Shown piece after piece: positions 46,100 through 56,624 of a DNA stretch of 64,000 bases. The translations under genes and the position numbers were made by a program. This DNA comes from Phascolarctos cinereus. Taxonomy: Eukaryota > Chordata > Mammalia > Diprotodontia > Phascolarctidae. Within the stretch, counting starts at the first letter, position 1. Each line of letters starts with the position of its first letter. The notes beneath the pieces were generated by a model, which ran no database searches, had not been told where the DNA came from, and saw only the letters and a list, made by a program, of their open reading frames with translations. The stretch spans positions 22,219,501 to 22,283,500 of the forward strand of contig NW_018343954.1 in NCBI RefSeq assembly GCF_002099425.1, given 5' to 3'.

Positions 46100-46944
46100 C
46101 TTGAGTTTTAAACTCTTTGTTAAAGTAAGAGTCTGCTTCCAATGTGTAGAATATACTGTCCCAAGCTTTAGGGGTTTGTAAAGCTGTTTTCAGAGATACT
46201 TGTAGGGACCTGTAAATTTTCAGTTCTTCCAAGGTGGTATGATAAGGAGTGAGGTGTTTACTCCTTTCCTGGCCTATTGTCTGGTCTATTAGTTGCCACA
46301 AGCACTCCTTTCTGTCCTGGAACTGTGAGGATGGTTTACTCCACACAGTCACTGAAAGGTCTACCATGCCAGCACTCCTCCTTGCCCCAGGGCTGCCTCC
46401 CAGAACTGTGACCCAGATCCACACAGGGGCAAAGCAAGAGATTCCTGCCTCAGCACTGGCAAAGAGATCCCTGCAATCCCCCTCTGATCAGCCACCTGAT
46501 TCCCCCTCAGTCTGTGAGCCTGAAGCTCAGGAGACAGCCACTGCCCTGGGGCTGTTCTTGCTTGGGAACTGAGGCTGAGACCTAGATCCTCTCTCACCAC
46601 AGAAACAGACTTTTCCCACTCACCTTCTAAGTTGTCTGTGGCATTCATGGATTGAGAAGTCTGGAAACCACCACAGCTGCTGTGATTCAGTCCTTTGAGG
46701 CCTGCCCCAGGCTCAGTGGCCTATGTGCCCATGCCACACTGTGCTCTTCTGCCAGCCTGGCATAATATACCTTTCTGATCAACCATCCAGGTTGTCTTGG
46801 GCTGGAAATTTGCTTCACTCTATCTTTTTGTAGGTTCTGCTGCTTTAGAATTTGTTTAGAGCCTTTTTTTTATAGGTGTTTGGAGGAGTTTGGGGAAGAG
46901 CTCAAGCAAGTCACTGCTTTCACTCTGCCATCCTGGCACTGCCC
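46100..46944 (-). promoter_or_regulatory. L1 5' UTR/internal promoter with YY1-like site
   Basis: GC-richer than its surroundings, as expected of an L1 5' UTR. A GCCATCCT on the + strand (46,927-46,934) lies at about +11 to +18 of the element and matches the YY1 core with one difference. Human L1 carries its YY1 site at nearly the same place, where it positions transcription start. Activity is not shown. Confidence 0.6.
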
Positions 46945-46960
46945 AACTGTGGCTATTTTC
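46945..46960. repeat. Target-site duplication, right copy (16 bp)
   Basis: Identical to 43,595-43,610. The element's 5' end abuts it directly. Confidence 0.95.
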
Positions 46961-48235
46961 ATGTTGATCACTTTGACCCTACTCACTGTGAGTGCTGCTA
47001 TAAGGTTACATGATGAAGTTTCAAATGAAATGAAATTTTCTTCTTGTCCTCCTATGGATGTTGAAACAAACCACAGTAACACTTTTATTCAATTTTCTAA
47101 TGAAATAATTGTGAGCCATCTTTCCCTTTAGTTGCAATTTTCATGTATCTTCTTCTTTCATTTAAGATGAAAATGACAATATGGCTATGGCTCAGTTCCT
47201 TCTAATAATGGATCGATTTGCCAGTCACAGGACAACCAAATCACTTATAGAGTAACAACAGATAAATTACTATCTGTATAAAGTAAATCATTTTGTGATT
47301 CTTAGCATTCTCTGCTTCTTTTTTTAAATATCTCAACTATCGTTATGGAAGCTAAAAGGATCACACAAGGTTCAGGAATATTTTAATTTTTGTATAAGTC
47401 ACCACAGACACAAAATTAATCACTGAGTAGCCAGCCTTTCTGCACTAACCTGGTTTGGTCATTGGTAGATATTAATTTTTGGTGGCAAATTCACCATAGA
47501 AGGCTTAGAAAAAAAATGTCTTAAACCAACAGGCTACCTAATGCAGATATAGTAAAATGCATCTCAGAACTGGATCCAGATCCACCCAGGATATGATAGA
47601 ATCAAATAGATGGAACATAAACAGATATGTTTTCATATCCTTAGATAAGGTAGGCCTATTGCTTTAACACAATAAAAGTGTTTCTTAAGCAATAGCAAGA
47701 ATTTACAGGTTTATAGTAAGCTGCTTCTCTGCACCTTGTGTGAAATTATTTCCCTTTATATTATTATCAAAGGCAACTTGGAGGAACTAAAACAATCACC
47801 TTAGAAATTTAACAATTTCTCCCTACTTTGATATCTCAAAATTACTGAAATGAGCAATTTTGATCACATTCCTGAATGTTAAACCTAATTCAAAAGGGTC
47901 ATAAGGAAATTGTAAGCATTTAGTATAATAACAGCATAGTTCTTTTTAGGGTCTTCTATATTTTGCCCCAGTGAAGTTAAGAGGAGGAAGAAAGTAGTTA
48001 ACACATCAATGTGAAGAATGTTATTATTTCCATTATTAATACTATTTTTAATGACTGTTGAAATAGGCAAAAATTAAGGTATGACATCTCTAAAGAGTTT
48101 GTACTGTGAATCATCTGCACTGATCCAGATTCTCCCCTTCTAAATTGTCTTGGAGGGGAGTATAGCATTTAGGAGAACTATAAGAGTAATATTTCCATGT
48201 CACTGAAGTTCTATTTTATCAATTGTCATTTAGAA
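46961..48235. other. Unassigned AT-rich sequence
   Basis: Continuation of the region interrupted by the L1. No repeat or gene recognised in 1.3 kb. Confidence 0.4.
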
Positions 48236-48390
48236 TCATAGGTATAAAAGGGTCTGCCAATCCAACCCTCTTTGCTACTGATGAAGAAACAAACTAAGGT
48301 CCAGAGAGAACATGATTTGCTCAGTCACATACCTTTTTAGTGGCTGAGTGAAAAATCATCATCTACTAAATTTTCTATTAAGTCATATTT
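48236..48390 (-). mobile_element. MIR SINE
   Basis: ATCATAGGTATAAAAGGGTC, TGATGAAGAAACAAACTAAG, GTCCAGAGAGAACATGATTT in minus-strand order. Confidence 0.7.
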
Positions 48391-48474
48391 CAGGGTTGTG
48401 TGGCTCAGAAACCTGCCTAGAGGACTTTGACCTAGATATTAGGATCTTGCCATTGAATAAGAGTTGTAGGATGA

Positions 48475-48665
48475 CTTTCAACTCAATTCAATAAGTAATT
48501 TATTATTTATCTTGTCAGTTCCTTGTCAGGCACCCTGTGATAGCTAGGCACACAAACAAAATAAATTACTTTCCCTGCCCTCAAGGAAAATATATTTTGT
48601 TAGGAGAAAGCATTTCAGATAGTTATATGAATACAAAATATAAGCACATCAAATACACAGTATTT
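48475..48665 (-). mobile_element. L2 3' end
   Basis: CAATTCAATAAGTAATTTAT, GGCACCCTGTGATAGCTAGG, TTCCCTGCCCTCAAGGAAAA. Confidence 0.65.
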
Positions 48666-48689
48666 AAAGGGGTGGATGGGTGGGGAATA

Positions 48690-48797
48690 AACATATTTCT
48701 TTACTTTCATGGCTTACTTTAAATCCCAGCTAAAATCTCACTACCTACATATAAGAAGCTTATCCTGATCCCCCTTAATTCTAGTGCCTTCCTTCTG
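48690..48797 (+). mobile_element. L2 3' end, part 1 (split by a retrocopy)
   Basis: Sense L2 (AATCCCAGCTAAAATCTCAC, CCCCCTTAATTCTAGTGCCT). The same element resumes at 50,083 after the insertion. AATTCTAGTGCCTTC at 48,777-48,791 is repeated at 50,068-50,082. Confidence 0.8.
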
Positions 48798-48920
48798 GCT
48801 AGTCCTCTTTCCAGAGCTAGCCCGCTGCTTTTGCATCAATAATGCTCCCAATGGTTACAGAAAAGGTCTAAGTGAATTCTTTCATACCTGAACCAGCTCT
48901 CCCAACTCTAAACCTCAACA
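48798..48920 (+). repeat. ERV LTR, R-U5 portion (5' copy)
   Basis: It differs from the downstream copy at about a dozen positions by hand alignment, roughly 10%. It lacks U3, as expected at the 5' end of viral-type RNA. Confidence 0.75.
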
Positions 48921-48925
48921 TAAAA

Positions 48926-48944
48926 TGGTGCCAAAACCCGAGAG
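48926..48944 (+). other. Primer-binding-site-like sequence (tRNA-Phe type)
   Basis: Starts TGGTGCC five bases after the R-U5 end and closely resembles the complement of the tRNA-Phe 3' end. Its position and sequence support an endogenous retrovirus origin. Confidence 0.65.
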
Positions 48945-49228
48945 TCCAAATATTAAGTGGACTCTGCTGATCTTCTCCTGGGCACTGGGATAAGAGAAAT
49001 TCCATTTTCAGTTCTTAGGATATAAACCTTGGTGTCCCCCAGTGGATTGCCTCTCTCCACCCTGGACTCAGCTGGCTCTGCATTCCACACCCCCACCATC
49101 CCTCCTCAACCTCTACTTGACCCTTGAAATGGACACTTCTCCCCTGTTCAGCAGAAAGCAGCTGCCGAAGACAATGACCTTCTTCCATTTCCCCCCAAAA
49201 GATTCTTCTTGCCCAGTATTTGAGTGGG
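48945..49228 (+). mobile_element. ERV internal remnant (short)
   Basis: Only about 0.28 kb lies between the primer site and the likely U3 start. No retroviral protein is recognisable. The source was therefore a small non-autonomous element, a deleted provirus or a spliced RNA. Confidence 0.5.
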
Positions 49229-49717
49229 AATGACGTGGAAGACACACAGTGCCCTGAGATTTAAGAGAATATTAATGTTGCTTTTCCACTTCTTTGTGAA
49301 ACCTCAGTTTATTCTGTAACTTGGAAGGCTTCCTAAAATCCTTTCTTCCTTATCTTGAACCAGTACCAAAAGGATTGCTTTTGTTTCCCTTAGCCTAAGC
49401 CTCCCACTGTCCTCTAATCTTTAACCTGCCAACCTGCCATAAAGAATTCCCTTTGTCTCCCTTATCCCATGTCATGAGATCCTTTCTTGACCCATCTTTA
49501 ATCTTTAACCCCCATAAAACTTCTAAAATTATCTTATAAGCAATGATCTTCCTCATCCTGTCCTTATAAAACTGTCCTGTTCCTCTTTAAGTTGCTAGTC
49601 CTCTTTCCAGAGTTAGCCCACTGCTTTTTCATCAGTAAAGCTCCCAATAGTTACACAGAGGGGTCTAAGCGAATTCTTTCACAACTGAACCAACTCTCCC
49701 AACTCTAAACCTCAACA
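49229..49717 (+). mobile_element. ERV LTR (3' copy, U3-R-U5)
   Basis: About 490 bp. The proposed start (TGACG, after a purine-rich GAGTGGGAA) is tentative. TATAAA at 49,565-49,570, the R start at 49,594, and a CAACA end at 49,717 are clearer. Sequence continues beyond it without a poly-A tail, implying read-through. Confidence 0.6.
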
Positions 49718-49796
49718 TTTATATGCCTTAATTTCTGTGTAACATTTGGCACCATTGACCCAACCATCTTCTTGAGGCTTTCTCCTCTTTCAGCTC

Positions 49797-50061
49797 AGGG
49801 ATTCTTAAACCTTTTTTTCCCTTTTTCATAGCACTCTGTTATCCTTTAGGGAAAGGGATAAGAATCTGTGATTTCATTGGTACAGAGAAACTTCCAAGTG
49901 AGCAAACTCCCTCTACCAATGCAGGTCACACCTCTGCAATTCATAGATATGCCTAGAGCAGATAAGAGTCAGCAAAAGTCCTTCAGCCCAGACCAGAGTG
50001 CAGCCTAACTAGATTAAATTATAATTGGGTAATATTTAACAAAATAAATACAATACAATAC
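49797..50061 (+). mobile_element. hAT-like MITE pieces in the read-through tail
   Basis: CAGGGATTCTTAAACC at 49,797 resembles one hAT terminus. From about 49,994, GATTAAATTATAATTGGGTA and TATTTAACAAAATAAATAC match a common marsupial MITE as I remember it. The AATAAA used for the retrocopy's tail (50,043-50,048) lies within it. Confidence 0.5.
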
Positions 50062-50082
50062 AAAAAAAATTCTAGTGCCTTC

Positions 50083-50260
50083 ACTCAGTAGGTTATCTCC
50101 AATTTATCTTTTATATGACTTACTTCTTTGTAGTAGTTTTCATTTCTTTCCCATTAGACTATGAGATCCTTGAGAACAAAGACTGTTTTCTGCCTTTCTT
50201 GGTATCTCTACCGCTTAATAAAGTGTCTGGCACATAATAGACACTTTTAAAAATGTTGTG
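50083..50260 (+). mobile_element. L2 3' end, part 2
   Basis: GTAGGTTATCTCCAATTTAT, TAGACTATGAGATCCTTGAG, AGTGTCTGGCACATAATAG: the sense L2 end that continues from 48,797. Confidence 0.85.
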
Positions 50261-50442
50261 AATGTAAATAGAAATTGCTTCTGTTTTGGCCAGAAACCCT
50301 GAGGGTCTTCTCCTCCCAGTTTGATTTTTTTTTCAGGAATAGGTTAAAGAAGCCATTTTTTGCCTCATTTATTTTCTAACCTAGCCTTAATCACTGATTA
50401 GACATTTCCTCAGTTGAACTGAGACCTGATAAAGATCAACTA
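50261..50442. other. Unassigned sequence
   Basis: No recognised repeat. Confidence 0.4.
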
Positions 50443-51140
50443 AGAGCTGCTATGAATATTTTTATATGTGTGGGTTCTTTTCCATTTTTATGATCTCTTT
50501 GGGATACAGACCTAGAAGTGGTAATGCTGGGTCAAAGGGTATGCACAATTTTATATCCCTTTGGACATAGTTCCAAATTGTTCTCCAGAATGGTTGGATC
50601 AGTTCACAACCCTACCAACAGTGCATCAGTATTCCAATTTTCCCACATCTTCTCCAACATTTATCATTATCCTGTTTTGTCACATTGGCCAGTCTGATAG
50701 GTATGATGTGGTGCCTCAGAGTTGTTTTGATTTACATTTCTCTAATCAATAGTGATTTAGAATATTTTTTTATATGACTATAGATAGCTTTAATTTCTTC
50801 CTCTGAAAATTGCGTGTTCATATCCTTTGACCATTTATCAATTGGGAAATGACTTGTATTCTTATACATTTGACTCAGTTCTCTCTATATTTTAGAAATG
50901 AAATCTTTATCAGAGACATTGGTTGTAAAAATTTTTTCCCAGTTTTCTGCTTCCCACCTAATTTTGAATGCATTGGCTTTGTTTGTGCAAAAACTTTCCA
51001 ATTAAATGTAATCAAAATTATCAATTTTGCATTTCATAATATCCTTTATCACTTCTTTGCTCATAAATCCTTCCCTTCTTTACAGATCTGATAGGTAAAC
51101 TATTCCTTGCTCTGCTAGTTTGCTTATAATATCAGTTAAA
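50443..51140 (-). mobile_element. L1 LINE, ORF2 C-terminal part
   Basis: The + strand is collinear antisense L1: AGAGCTGCTATGAATATTTT, AGAAGTGGTAATGCTGGGTC, AATGGTTGGATCAGTTCACA, GACCATTTATCAATTGGGAA, TTATCAGAGACATTGG, ATCTGATAGGTAAACTATTC. This is about 0.7 kb of the ORF2 C-terminal domain, without 3' UTR or 5' parts. Several stops. It abuts an RTE fragment. Confidence 0.9.
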
Positions 51141-51156
51141 TACCTTTGTTTTAAAA

Positions 51157-51368
51157 GGCCAAAGTCTTCCACCACACCTGGGGCCTTCTCCAGTTGTCCT
51201 GATGTATACCTGGTCACTGGATCCATATGTCTCCGGAAAAGGAGAAAGTGAAGCTGGTGGCTTTGTATAGCCCTCCTTCACTTAAATCCAATTCACTTGC
51301 ATGTCATGACATTACCTCCATGATGTCATGGTCCTCTTCAAGAAGAAAAGACAAACAACAACAACAAT
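51157..51368 (+). mobile_element. RTE LINE/RTE-SINE 3' end
   Basis: CAGTTGTCCTGATGTATACC, TTCACTTAAATCCAATTCAC, GATGTCATGGTCCTCTTCAA and the AACAACAACAACAA tail are the marsupial RTE-type 3' terminus. Confidence 0.88.
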
Positions 51369-52127
51369 ATTGACTGACAGACTGTCAACTTTAAGGTTAG
51401 GAAAGGCCTCTAGTAAAAAAAAAATGGTCTTGTGATTGAGTCTTGAATGGAAAAAAGGATTAGTAGAGGCAGAGTTGAGGAGGGAGAACACTGATGGTAA
51501 TACAAATAATATAATAAATTGCTCCTTTTACATGGAATTAATTCTATTGATCCATTATCAAAAATGAATGAACAAATGATTTTTTAAAAATTATTAAGCA
51601 TTTCCTACGTTGCAAGCACTGTGTTAAGTGCTGGTTACTCAAACACAAAGTAAAGGTAGTCCCTTGGAGTGATTCACCAAGTCAGAGAGGAGGTCCTCAG
51701 GACAGAAATTCTGCAGATGAAAGTGTTAAAGCTTTCAGGGCAGGGTCTAAGTGACAACTTGGCACCTGAGAAGTTGGCTGCAGAGTGCTATTATCACTTC
51801 CAGTTGTTTTCTTTTATTTTGTCTCTGAAAGTGGTAATAAAATTTTGATAATTCTCTTAGATGCACATTTTTGTAAGATTTAACCAAGGCTTGAAGTTAA
51901 GCTTTCAGAGGCAAGGAAAGGATCATCATCTTGACCATAGAACAGAATATTAACTGACCCATGCAAAGGTCAAAACTATAGACTTGGATGATACCATTAT
52001 GATAATGTAATTGAGTACAATAGACACTTTAAATAGTATTATTATTTTTTTAATCCAGGGTGCTTTCATATTGTGTGTCATGTTAATCCCTAAGTATCCA
52101 TTTCCTTGCTTATTAAAACAGTAACAG

Positions 52128-52128
<1 letters not shown>
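51369..52128. other. Mostly unassigned; L2 terminus
   Basis: 51,590-51,720 carries AAGCATTTCCTACGTTGCAA and GCACTGTGTTAAGTGCTGG, antisense L2 3' end. The remainder is unassigned. Confidence 0.5.

Positions 52129-52190
<62 letters not shown>
52129..52190. repeat. (AC)n(AT)n microsatellite
   Basis: About 21 AC units then about 9 AT units. Confidence 0.98.
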
Positions 52191-52191
<1 letters not shown>

Positions 52192-52254
52192 AAATCACTC
52201 CCATTTGAAACTACTGGAGAGTCCGTGGTTTCATCTTCCTTTTCTCCTACCTCC

Positions 52255-52560
52255 ACACATTTATGCATACTATATTCCATTCCCAAAACCAAACTCCAAA
52301 CTCTTAAAATTCCTCTCTACCTTCAAGGCCCAGGACAAGTGTTTCCTTCTTAAAGAAATGATCTTCCCAACATCCTGGTAAGTTGAACTATTTCTGTGTT
52401 CTAATTACATTCTAACTCATGCAGTTATTTGTGTAGATATTTTGTTGCTTCTTGGGTTGATCTCATTGCTATTATTTTATTTAATTTTTTATCCTCAGAA
52501 CTTAGTCCTTAAACATTAAAAACAAAGGAGTTATTATATGTTTATTGAATTGAATTACAC
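52255..52560 (+). mobile_element. L2 LINE 3' end
   Basis: CCTCTCTACCTTCAAGGCCC, AGAAATGATCTTCCCAACAT and a decayed terminal segment ending TTTATTGAATTGAATT. Confidence 0.65.
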
Positions 52561-53169
52561 ACCCATTGACCAACACATTGCCAAACACAATATCAGATTT
52601 TGGAATGATATGACCCAGGTTCAAAAGAAAGTAGATGATGAATTCTTCTCATGCCCTAATGGCAATTTATTCTTTTTCAAAAGATGAAACTCATTCTTAC
52701 CAACAAAAAGAAATAATTTATTATTAAGGGGGGACTTTAGGGGAAGTCTTAGAATTAACATCCTGAAATTTGAGATAGGGAAGGTGACAAAATCCAAAGA
52801 GACTGCTCCAACTCCTTGATTTGGGGGCCCTTTATTTCAAAAGGTTGAGAGAAAGAATAAGTAACATCCTAAAAGCTTACCTGGTACAAGGGGGTTGGGA
52901 AGCTCTGAGGAATAGCATTCTAAAGAAACAAACAGAAATTATTCCAATCAAGAGAGAAAGGGAAAGAGCTACTTAAAAAGACTAATACTGCTCCCTAAGT
53001 ATCTTATAAAATAATTGCTCATATTGCACTTTGCTTCTGTTTTCTCTGCCAAGGAGAACAAAAATTTTAACAGATAAAAATGTGAAGATGGTAATAGGGT
53101 ACCTGAGTTTCCTCAATGAATTCAATTACTCAGTCTTGGACAAGGATATCTTAAAAACTGTGAACTGCT
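52561..53169. other. Unassigned sequence
   Basis: Could include upstream parts of the CR1 that follows, but no diagnostic phrase is clear. Confidence 0.4.
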
Positions 53170-54235
53170 CTCATGGATTTTTTTTTTAAACTGTGGCACA
53201 TGGAAGAGTCACCACAGTGCCAGGGGAACAAAAATATAATCCCAATGAAGAAAAAATAATTAAGAGAGTAGAGTCTGAAGACTCTAAGACAGTGAAATTG
53301 ACTTTGATTCCTGGCAAAATTCTAGAGCATATCATTAAAAAAAATGTTTTGTGGGCATTTAGAAAGGGAAACATTAACCACTAAAAGCCAATATGGCTCC
53401 ATCAATCATTGACTGTGTCAATCAGTAAAACATAATCTCCTTTTATTTTTTTTGTTTTGTTTTGACAGAGTAGCCAGACAGGTATGTCAGGAAGATGAAA
53501 TTGGCTAAATGTATTACTGGAAAGTTAATGTTGTTGGTATATTTTATTGGAGTATTCCAGAGACTCATATTTGGCCCAATGCTATTTCACATTTTTTTGT
53601 TAGTCTTAGATCAAGTAAGCAAGCAACCAGCATTTATTAAACATCCACAAAGTGTCGGGTGTTATGCTAATTACCGGGAATATAAAAACAGAATTTGAAC
53701 AGTCTTTACAATCAAGAAATTTATATTTCAATGGTGAAGATAATGTGATCATCAAATTGCCAGGTAATACGTAATTAGAAAATATGTATGCCAAATACAT
53801 GTTATTCTGGATAAGTAGTATTTTAGTCAACTGGAACTATGGTGCCATTCCAATAAGAAAGGATTTCATAAAGCTAAATGTCAGTTTTTCTACTTTCATT
53901 CAAAAAGTCAACTTCACAGTACCAGATGGGGAACACATGGATAGAAAGCAGTTTAAAGGAAAAATAATGGGCAAGTTTAATGAACTGTAAGCCCAAATGA
54001 GGTAATATATGATATAATAACCAAAACAACTAATGAGCTCATGTTTTACACTGAGAGAGAAACTGTATAGAACAAAGTAGGTGACAGACTTCCTTTACTT
54101 TCTTCTGATGAGAACACAGTTGAATTGCCATGCCTAGTTCTAGGTGCTGCATTTTAGGAAAAATGATAATGTGCTGAAGAACATTCACAGCATGAGGACC
54201 TCTCTCTATCAATGCAGAAGGGTATTTTTTGTATA
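53170..54235 (+). mobile_element. L3/CR1 LINE, reverse-transcriptase region
   Basis: Sense CR1/L3. CCAATATGGCTCCATCAATC precedes a 'fDRVtRqv'-like segment. At 53,540-53,610 the frame reads GVFQRLIFGPMLFHIFLLVL, a decayed form of the RT motif GVPQGSvLGPlLFniFiNDL. Downstream, AAGTCAACTTCACAGTACCA and GGTGCTGCATTTTAGGAAAA continue in order. An L2 terminus (53,618-53,775) interrupts it. Non-functional. Confidence 0.8.
53618..53775 (-). mobile_element. L2 3' end inside the CR1
   Basis: AGCATTTATTAAACATCCAC, GTGTCGGGTGTTATGCTAAT and TTTACAATCAAGAAATTTAT are antisense L2 3' terminus. Confidence 0.75.
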
Positions 54236-54244
54236 AATTTGAAG

Positions 54245-54745
54245 TCTTAGAAAATTGCCCAATTTACTCTGAGATTAAATGACTTACTCCAGAATAACAC
54301 AGCTAGTATACTTCAGAGACAGGATTTAAACCCAGGTCTTCTTAATACAAAAATAGCTCTCTATCAATAATCATAATCTTTCAAAACTGAATTTGTATCA
54401 GTTCATCTTAAAAGCACTTTCATACCTATTTCATATTCCACTCATTTGATTCTCACAACCACCTTGTAAGGTAGGCAGGACTTTTTTTTTAGGTTGAGGA
54501 GAGATCAAGAGTTTTGTCTAAGGTCACATAGCTAACAAGTGTTCTAGTCAGAATTTAGACCCAGATTTTCATAGGTTCATATCTAGAGTTGAATGAGACT
54601 TTAGTGATCACTTAATCCAAGTCTCTCATTGTATAAATCTGGAAACTGAGGGCCATAGGAATTACAGTAAGTAATGGAGTTAGTGTTAAAACTTAGATAT
54701 TCTGACCTCAAATCCATTGGTCTTTCAACTGCATTATGTAAAATC
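54245..54745 (-). mobile_element. Three consecutive MIR-type SINE remnants
   Basis: 54,245-54,385 (CACAGCTAGTATACTTCAGA), 54,405-54,570 (CTCACAACCACCTTGTAAGG, AGGTCACATAGCTAAC) and 54,570-54,745 (GAGTTGAATGAGACTTTAGT, GGAAACTGAGGGCCATAGG) are each in minus-strand MIR order, head to tail. Confidence 0.7.
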
Positions 54746-54841
54746 AGGAGCAAAGACATTTTGCCTTTGCTAACTATCAACCACTGGGAAACTTTGGGCT
54801 CTGACTCTATTCTGACTAGCTGTTTCTAATTGTTACTCCCA

Positions 54842-54855
54842 ACACACACACACAA

Positions 54856-54891
<36 letters not shown>
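54842..54891. repeat. (AC)n microsatellite
   Basis: About 24 AC units with one interruption. Confidence 0.97.
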
Positions 54892-54893
<2 letters not shown>

Positions 54894-56132
54894 CCCATAT
54901 GGTAAACTGGGAATCCCTGAAGTGACCAGCAGTTTCTAACTGCTCTTATTCCTGGACAGAGATTGTTCCAAGGATAATTCTGCAACCTCTTTCTTCCTGC
55001 AGTTTGGCCTATTCTACTACTCTTACTAGAATAGTGGCTCCATCTATCTACCTGGCTACCCCCTCCTGAGTGTATATAACCTCTGTTGTAACTCCCCTCT
55101 CCCCTCCTTAAGTTTCCCTCTCTGAAAGGACACTGCATTATCCTGAATTTCAGTCCCTTGATCCTGACTAAGATGCCTTTCTATTATTTACTGATTACCT
55201 AGTTGATCTGAGTTTTTGTACATACTTGACATAACCCACACATGTTGTCAGTGTTTATGCAACAGATTTGTTTTTATTGTCCTTTTACAGATATGTTTTC
55301 CTTTCAGCCTCAAACCTTCTATCCCTATGAGTTGGATTGTGGCAGAAAAAGGATGCTAGGAACAGCTTCTTTTTGGAAGAGGGTGGCAGGGTTCAGATTA
55401 GAACTCAAGCCTTTGGATGGAGGCATCTTTCCATCAAGTGATGCTGTCTTCAGTGTGCCACCTACAGTGCTGCAGCTTCCTAGTCTGCTGTTGCTGCTAT
55501 GAATTTTTTTTTTAATTCTAAGCAGTGTGGCTGGGAGGTGAAAGTCAAGGTCACAGCTAGCCTACACTTTGTATGCAAGTCTTACTCACCAGCAAGGCTC
55601 TGTGGCCTGACTAGAACATTATCTTCCCATTATCACTCTCTTATGCTGACTGAGCTCAGGTGGCAAAAGGAGGTGATAATTGGAAGAAAATATTCTAGCC
55701 TTTCCAATAATTGGAAAAGGGAGAGCAGTGGAGGCATACCATTATTGCTGCTTCTGTTGCTGTAATGAAGGTACAATGTCATCAGGGTGAAACTTTTAAC
55801 ATGATTGATCAGTGGTTCCATATGATCATCGCTGAACTGACTTTGGGTAAGCAGAGACAGGAAAACACTCATTTGAACCTATAAAATAAAATCTCCCCTC
55901 TTTGACCTGGTTTTGAATATTTGTTTTTATTTGTGTAAGAATCCTTACCCAGACTGCACACGACTTGAGGACAGGGGATAAAACATGCATTTTATAACTG
56001 AGTAATCTGGTATGATGGAAAGAACACTGGCATGGAAGGAAAATCATCTCCCACACTCACTTCTCTGGTTGCTTCAAGGACCAGCTCAAACCCCTACTCC
56101 ACAAACTCTTCTAGTCCACATCTCTCTCAATT
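54892..56132. other. Unassigned sequence
   Basis: No repeat family or gene recognised. Open frames at 55,242-55,765 lack motifs and have no supporting splice context. 55,242-55,279 is shared with 58,831-58,868. Confidence 0.4.
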
Positions 56133-56164
56133 CTTCTCCTCTCTCTCTCTCTGACACTTTCTGG

Positions 56165-56220
<56 letters not shown>

Positions 56221-56340
56221 TCTGTTTCTGTCTATGTCTCTGCCTCTTTCTGTCTCCCTGTGCATCTGTGCAGCTCTCTGTGTCATCTCTGTGTTTCTGC
56301 ATCTGTGTCTGCATGTCTCTCTGTCTTTCTCTCTCACCCT
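56133..56340. repeat. (TC)n and (TCTG)n-type microsatellite
   Basis: Interrupted TC runs (56,168-56,225) within a longer TCTG/TCTC tract. The long opposite-strand Arg/Glu frame is an artefact. Confidence 0.95.
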
Positions 56341-56624
56341 CACCAAACTCATGTGTGCATGAATAAACATCTCAAAGCACATGACGTATTGTAAGTACTT
56401 AATGTTGATTTGGCTATAAATCTTATAGACCGAGGCCTATCACTGCGGCTTCATATCCTAAAACTGCACAATATAGAAGTTGACCTTTGATAAGCCACAG
56501 CTTAAGAAGAACTTTATCAAATAAGCAAGCTTTAGGGAAAAGTAGCTTCATTCTCTGTTGCCATGATGTGATATCACTGTTTCTGATCTCTTGGCTGAGA
56601 GCAGGGTTAGTCACAGAGAAATAG
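56341..56624. other. Unassigned sequence
   Basis: No repeat or gene recognised. Confidence 0.4.

Larger units (their letters stand above)
43896..46944 (-). mobile_element. L1-derived, ORF2-less (HAL1-like) retrotransposon, 5'-complete
   Basis: In element order on the minus strand: 5' UTR (46,944 to about 46,100) starting GGGCAGTGCCAGGATGGCAG; ORF1 remnants (46,096 to about 45,130); a purine-rich segment (about 45,100-44,390) carrying a large tetranucleotide expansion; and a 3' UTR-like end (44,390-43,896). None of the roughly 3.8 kb of ORF2 is present. The same purine-rich segment in the L1 at 59.4-61.9 kb is followed by endonuclease sequence, so here ORF2 is missing between it and the 3' UTR. 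That is the HAL1 (half-L1) plan, or a single deleted L1. A 16-bp perfect target duplication flanks the insertion together with its 3' extension. Confidence 0.85.
48798..50069 (+). mobile_element. LINE-mobilised copy of an LTR-initiated read-through transcript (ERV fossil)
   Basis: The insert starts exactly where an LTR-derived R-U5 segment (48,798-48,920) becomes homologous to a second copy (49,594-49,717). In the second copy a TATAAA lies 29 bases upstream of that point, so the insert begins at the predicted cap site. It ends with AATAAA, 13 bases and an A8 tail. A 15-bp perfect duplication of the L2 target flanks it, extendable to 21 with mismatches. This is the signature of LINE-driven retrotransposition of a host-transcribed RNA, not retroviral integration. 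The element is a broken fossil, probably class I (gamma-like). It has no intact gene. Confidence 0.75.

Noticed and set aside
45815-46572. Plus-strand frames across 45.8-46.6 kb
   Set aside because: Antisense to the L1 ORF1 and 5' UTR. The sense (minus) strand explains the sequence.
49042-49245. Frames on both strands at 49.0-49.25 kb
   Set aside because: They lie in the short ERV-derived internal remnant and match no retroviral protein that I recognise.
52737-52800. A polypurine stretch as a retroviral PPT
   Set aside because: No LTR start follows it and no retroviral sequence is nearby.
56012-56382. 116- and 98-codon frames on opposite strands
   Set aside because: They are Ser/Leu and Arg/Glu translations of a TC microsatellite.
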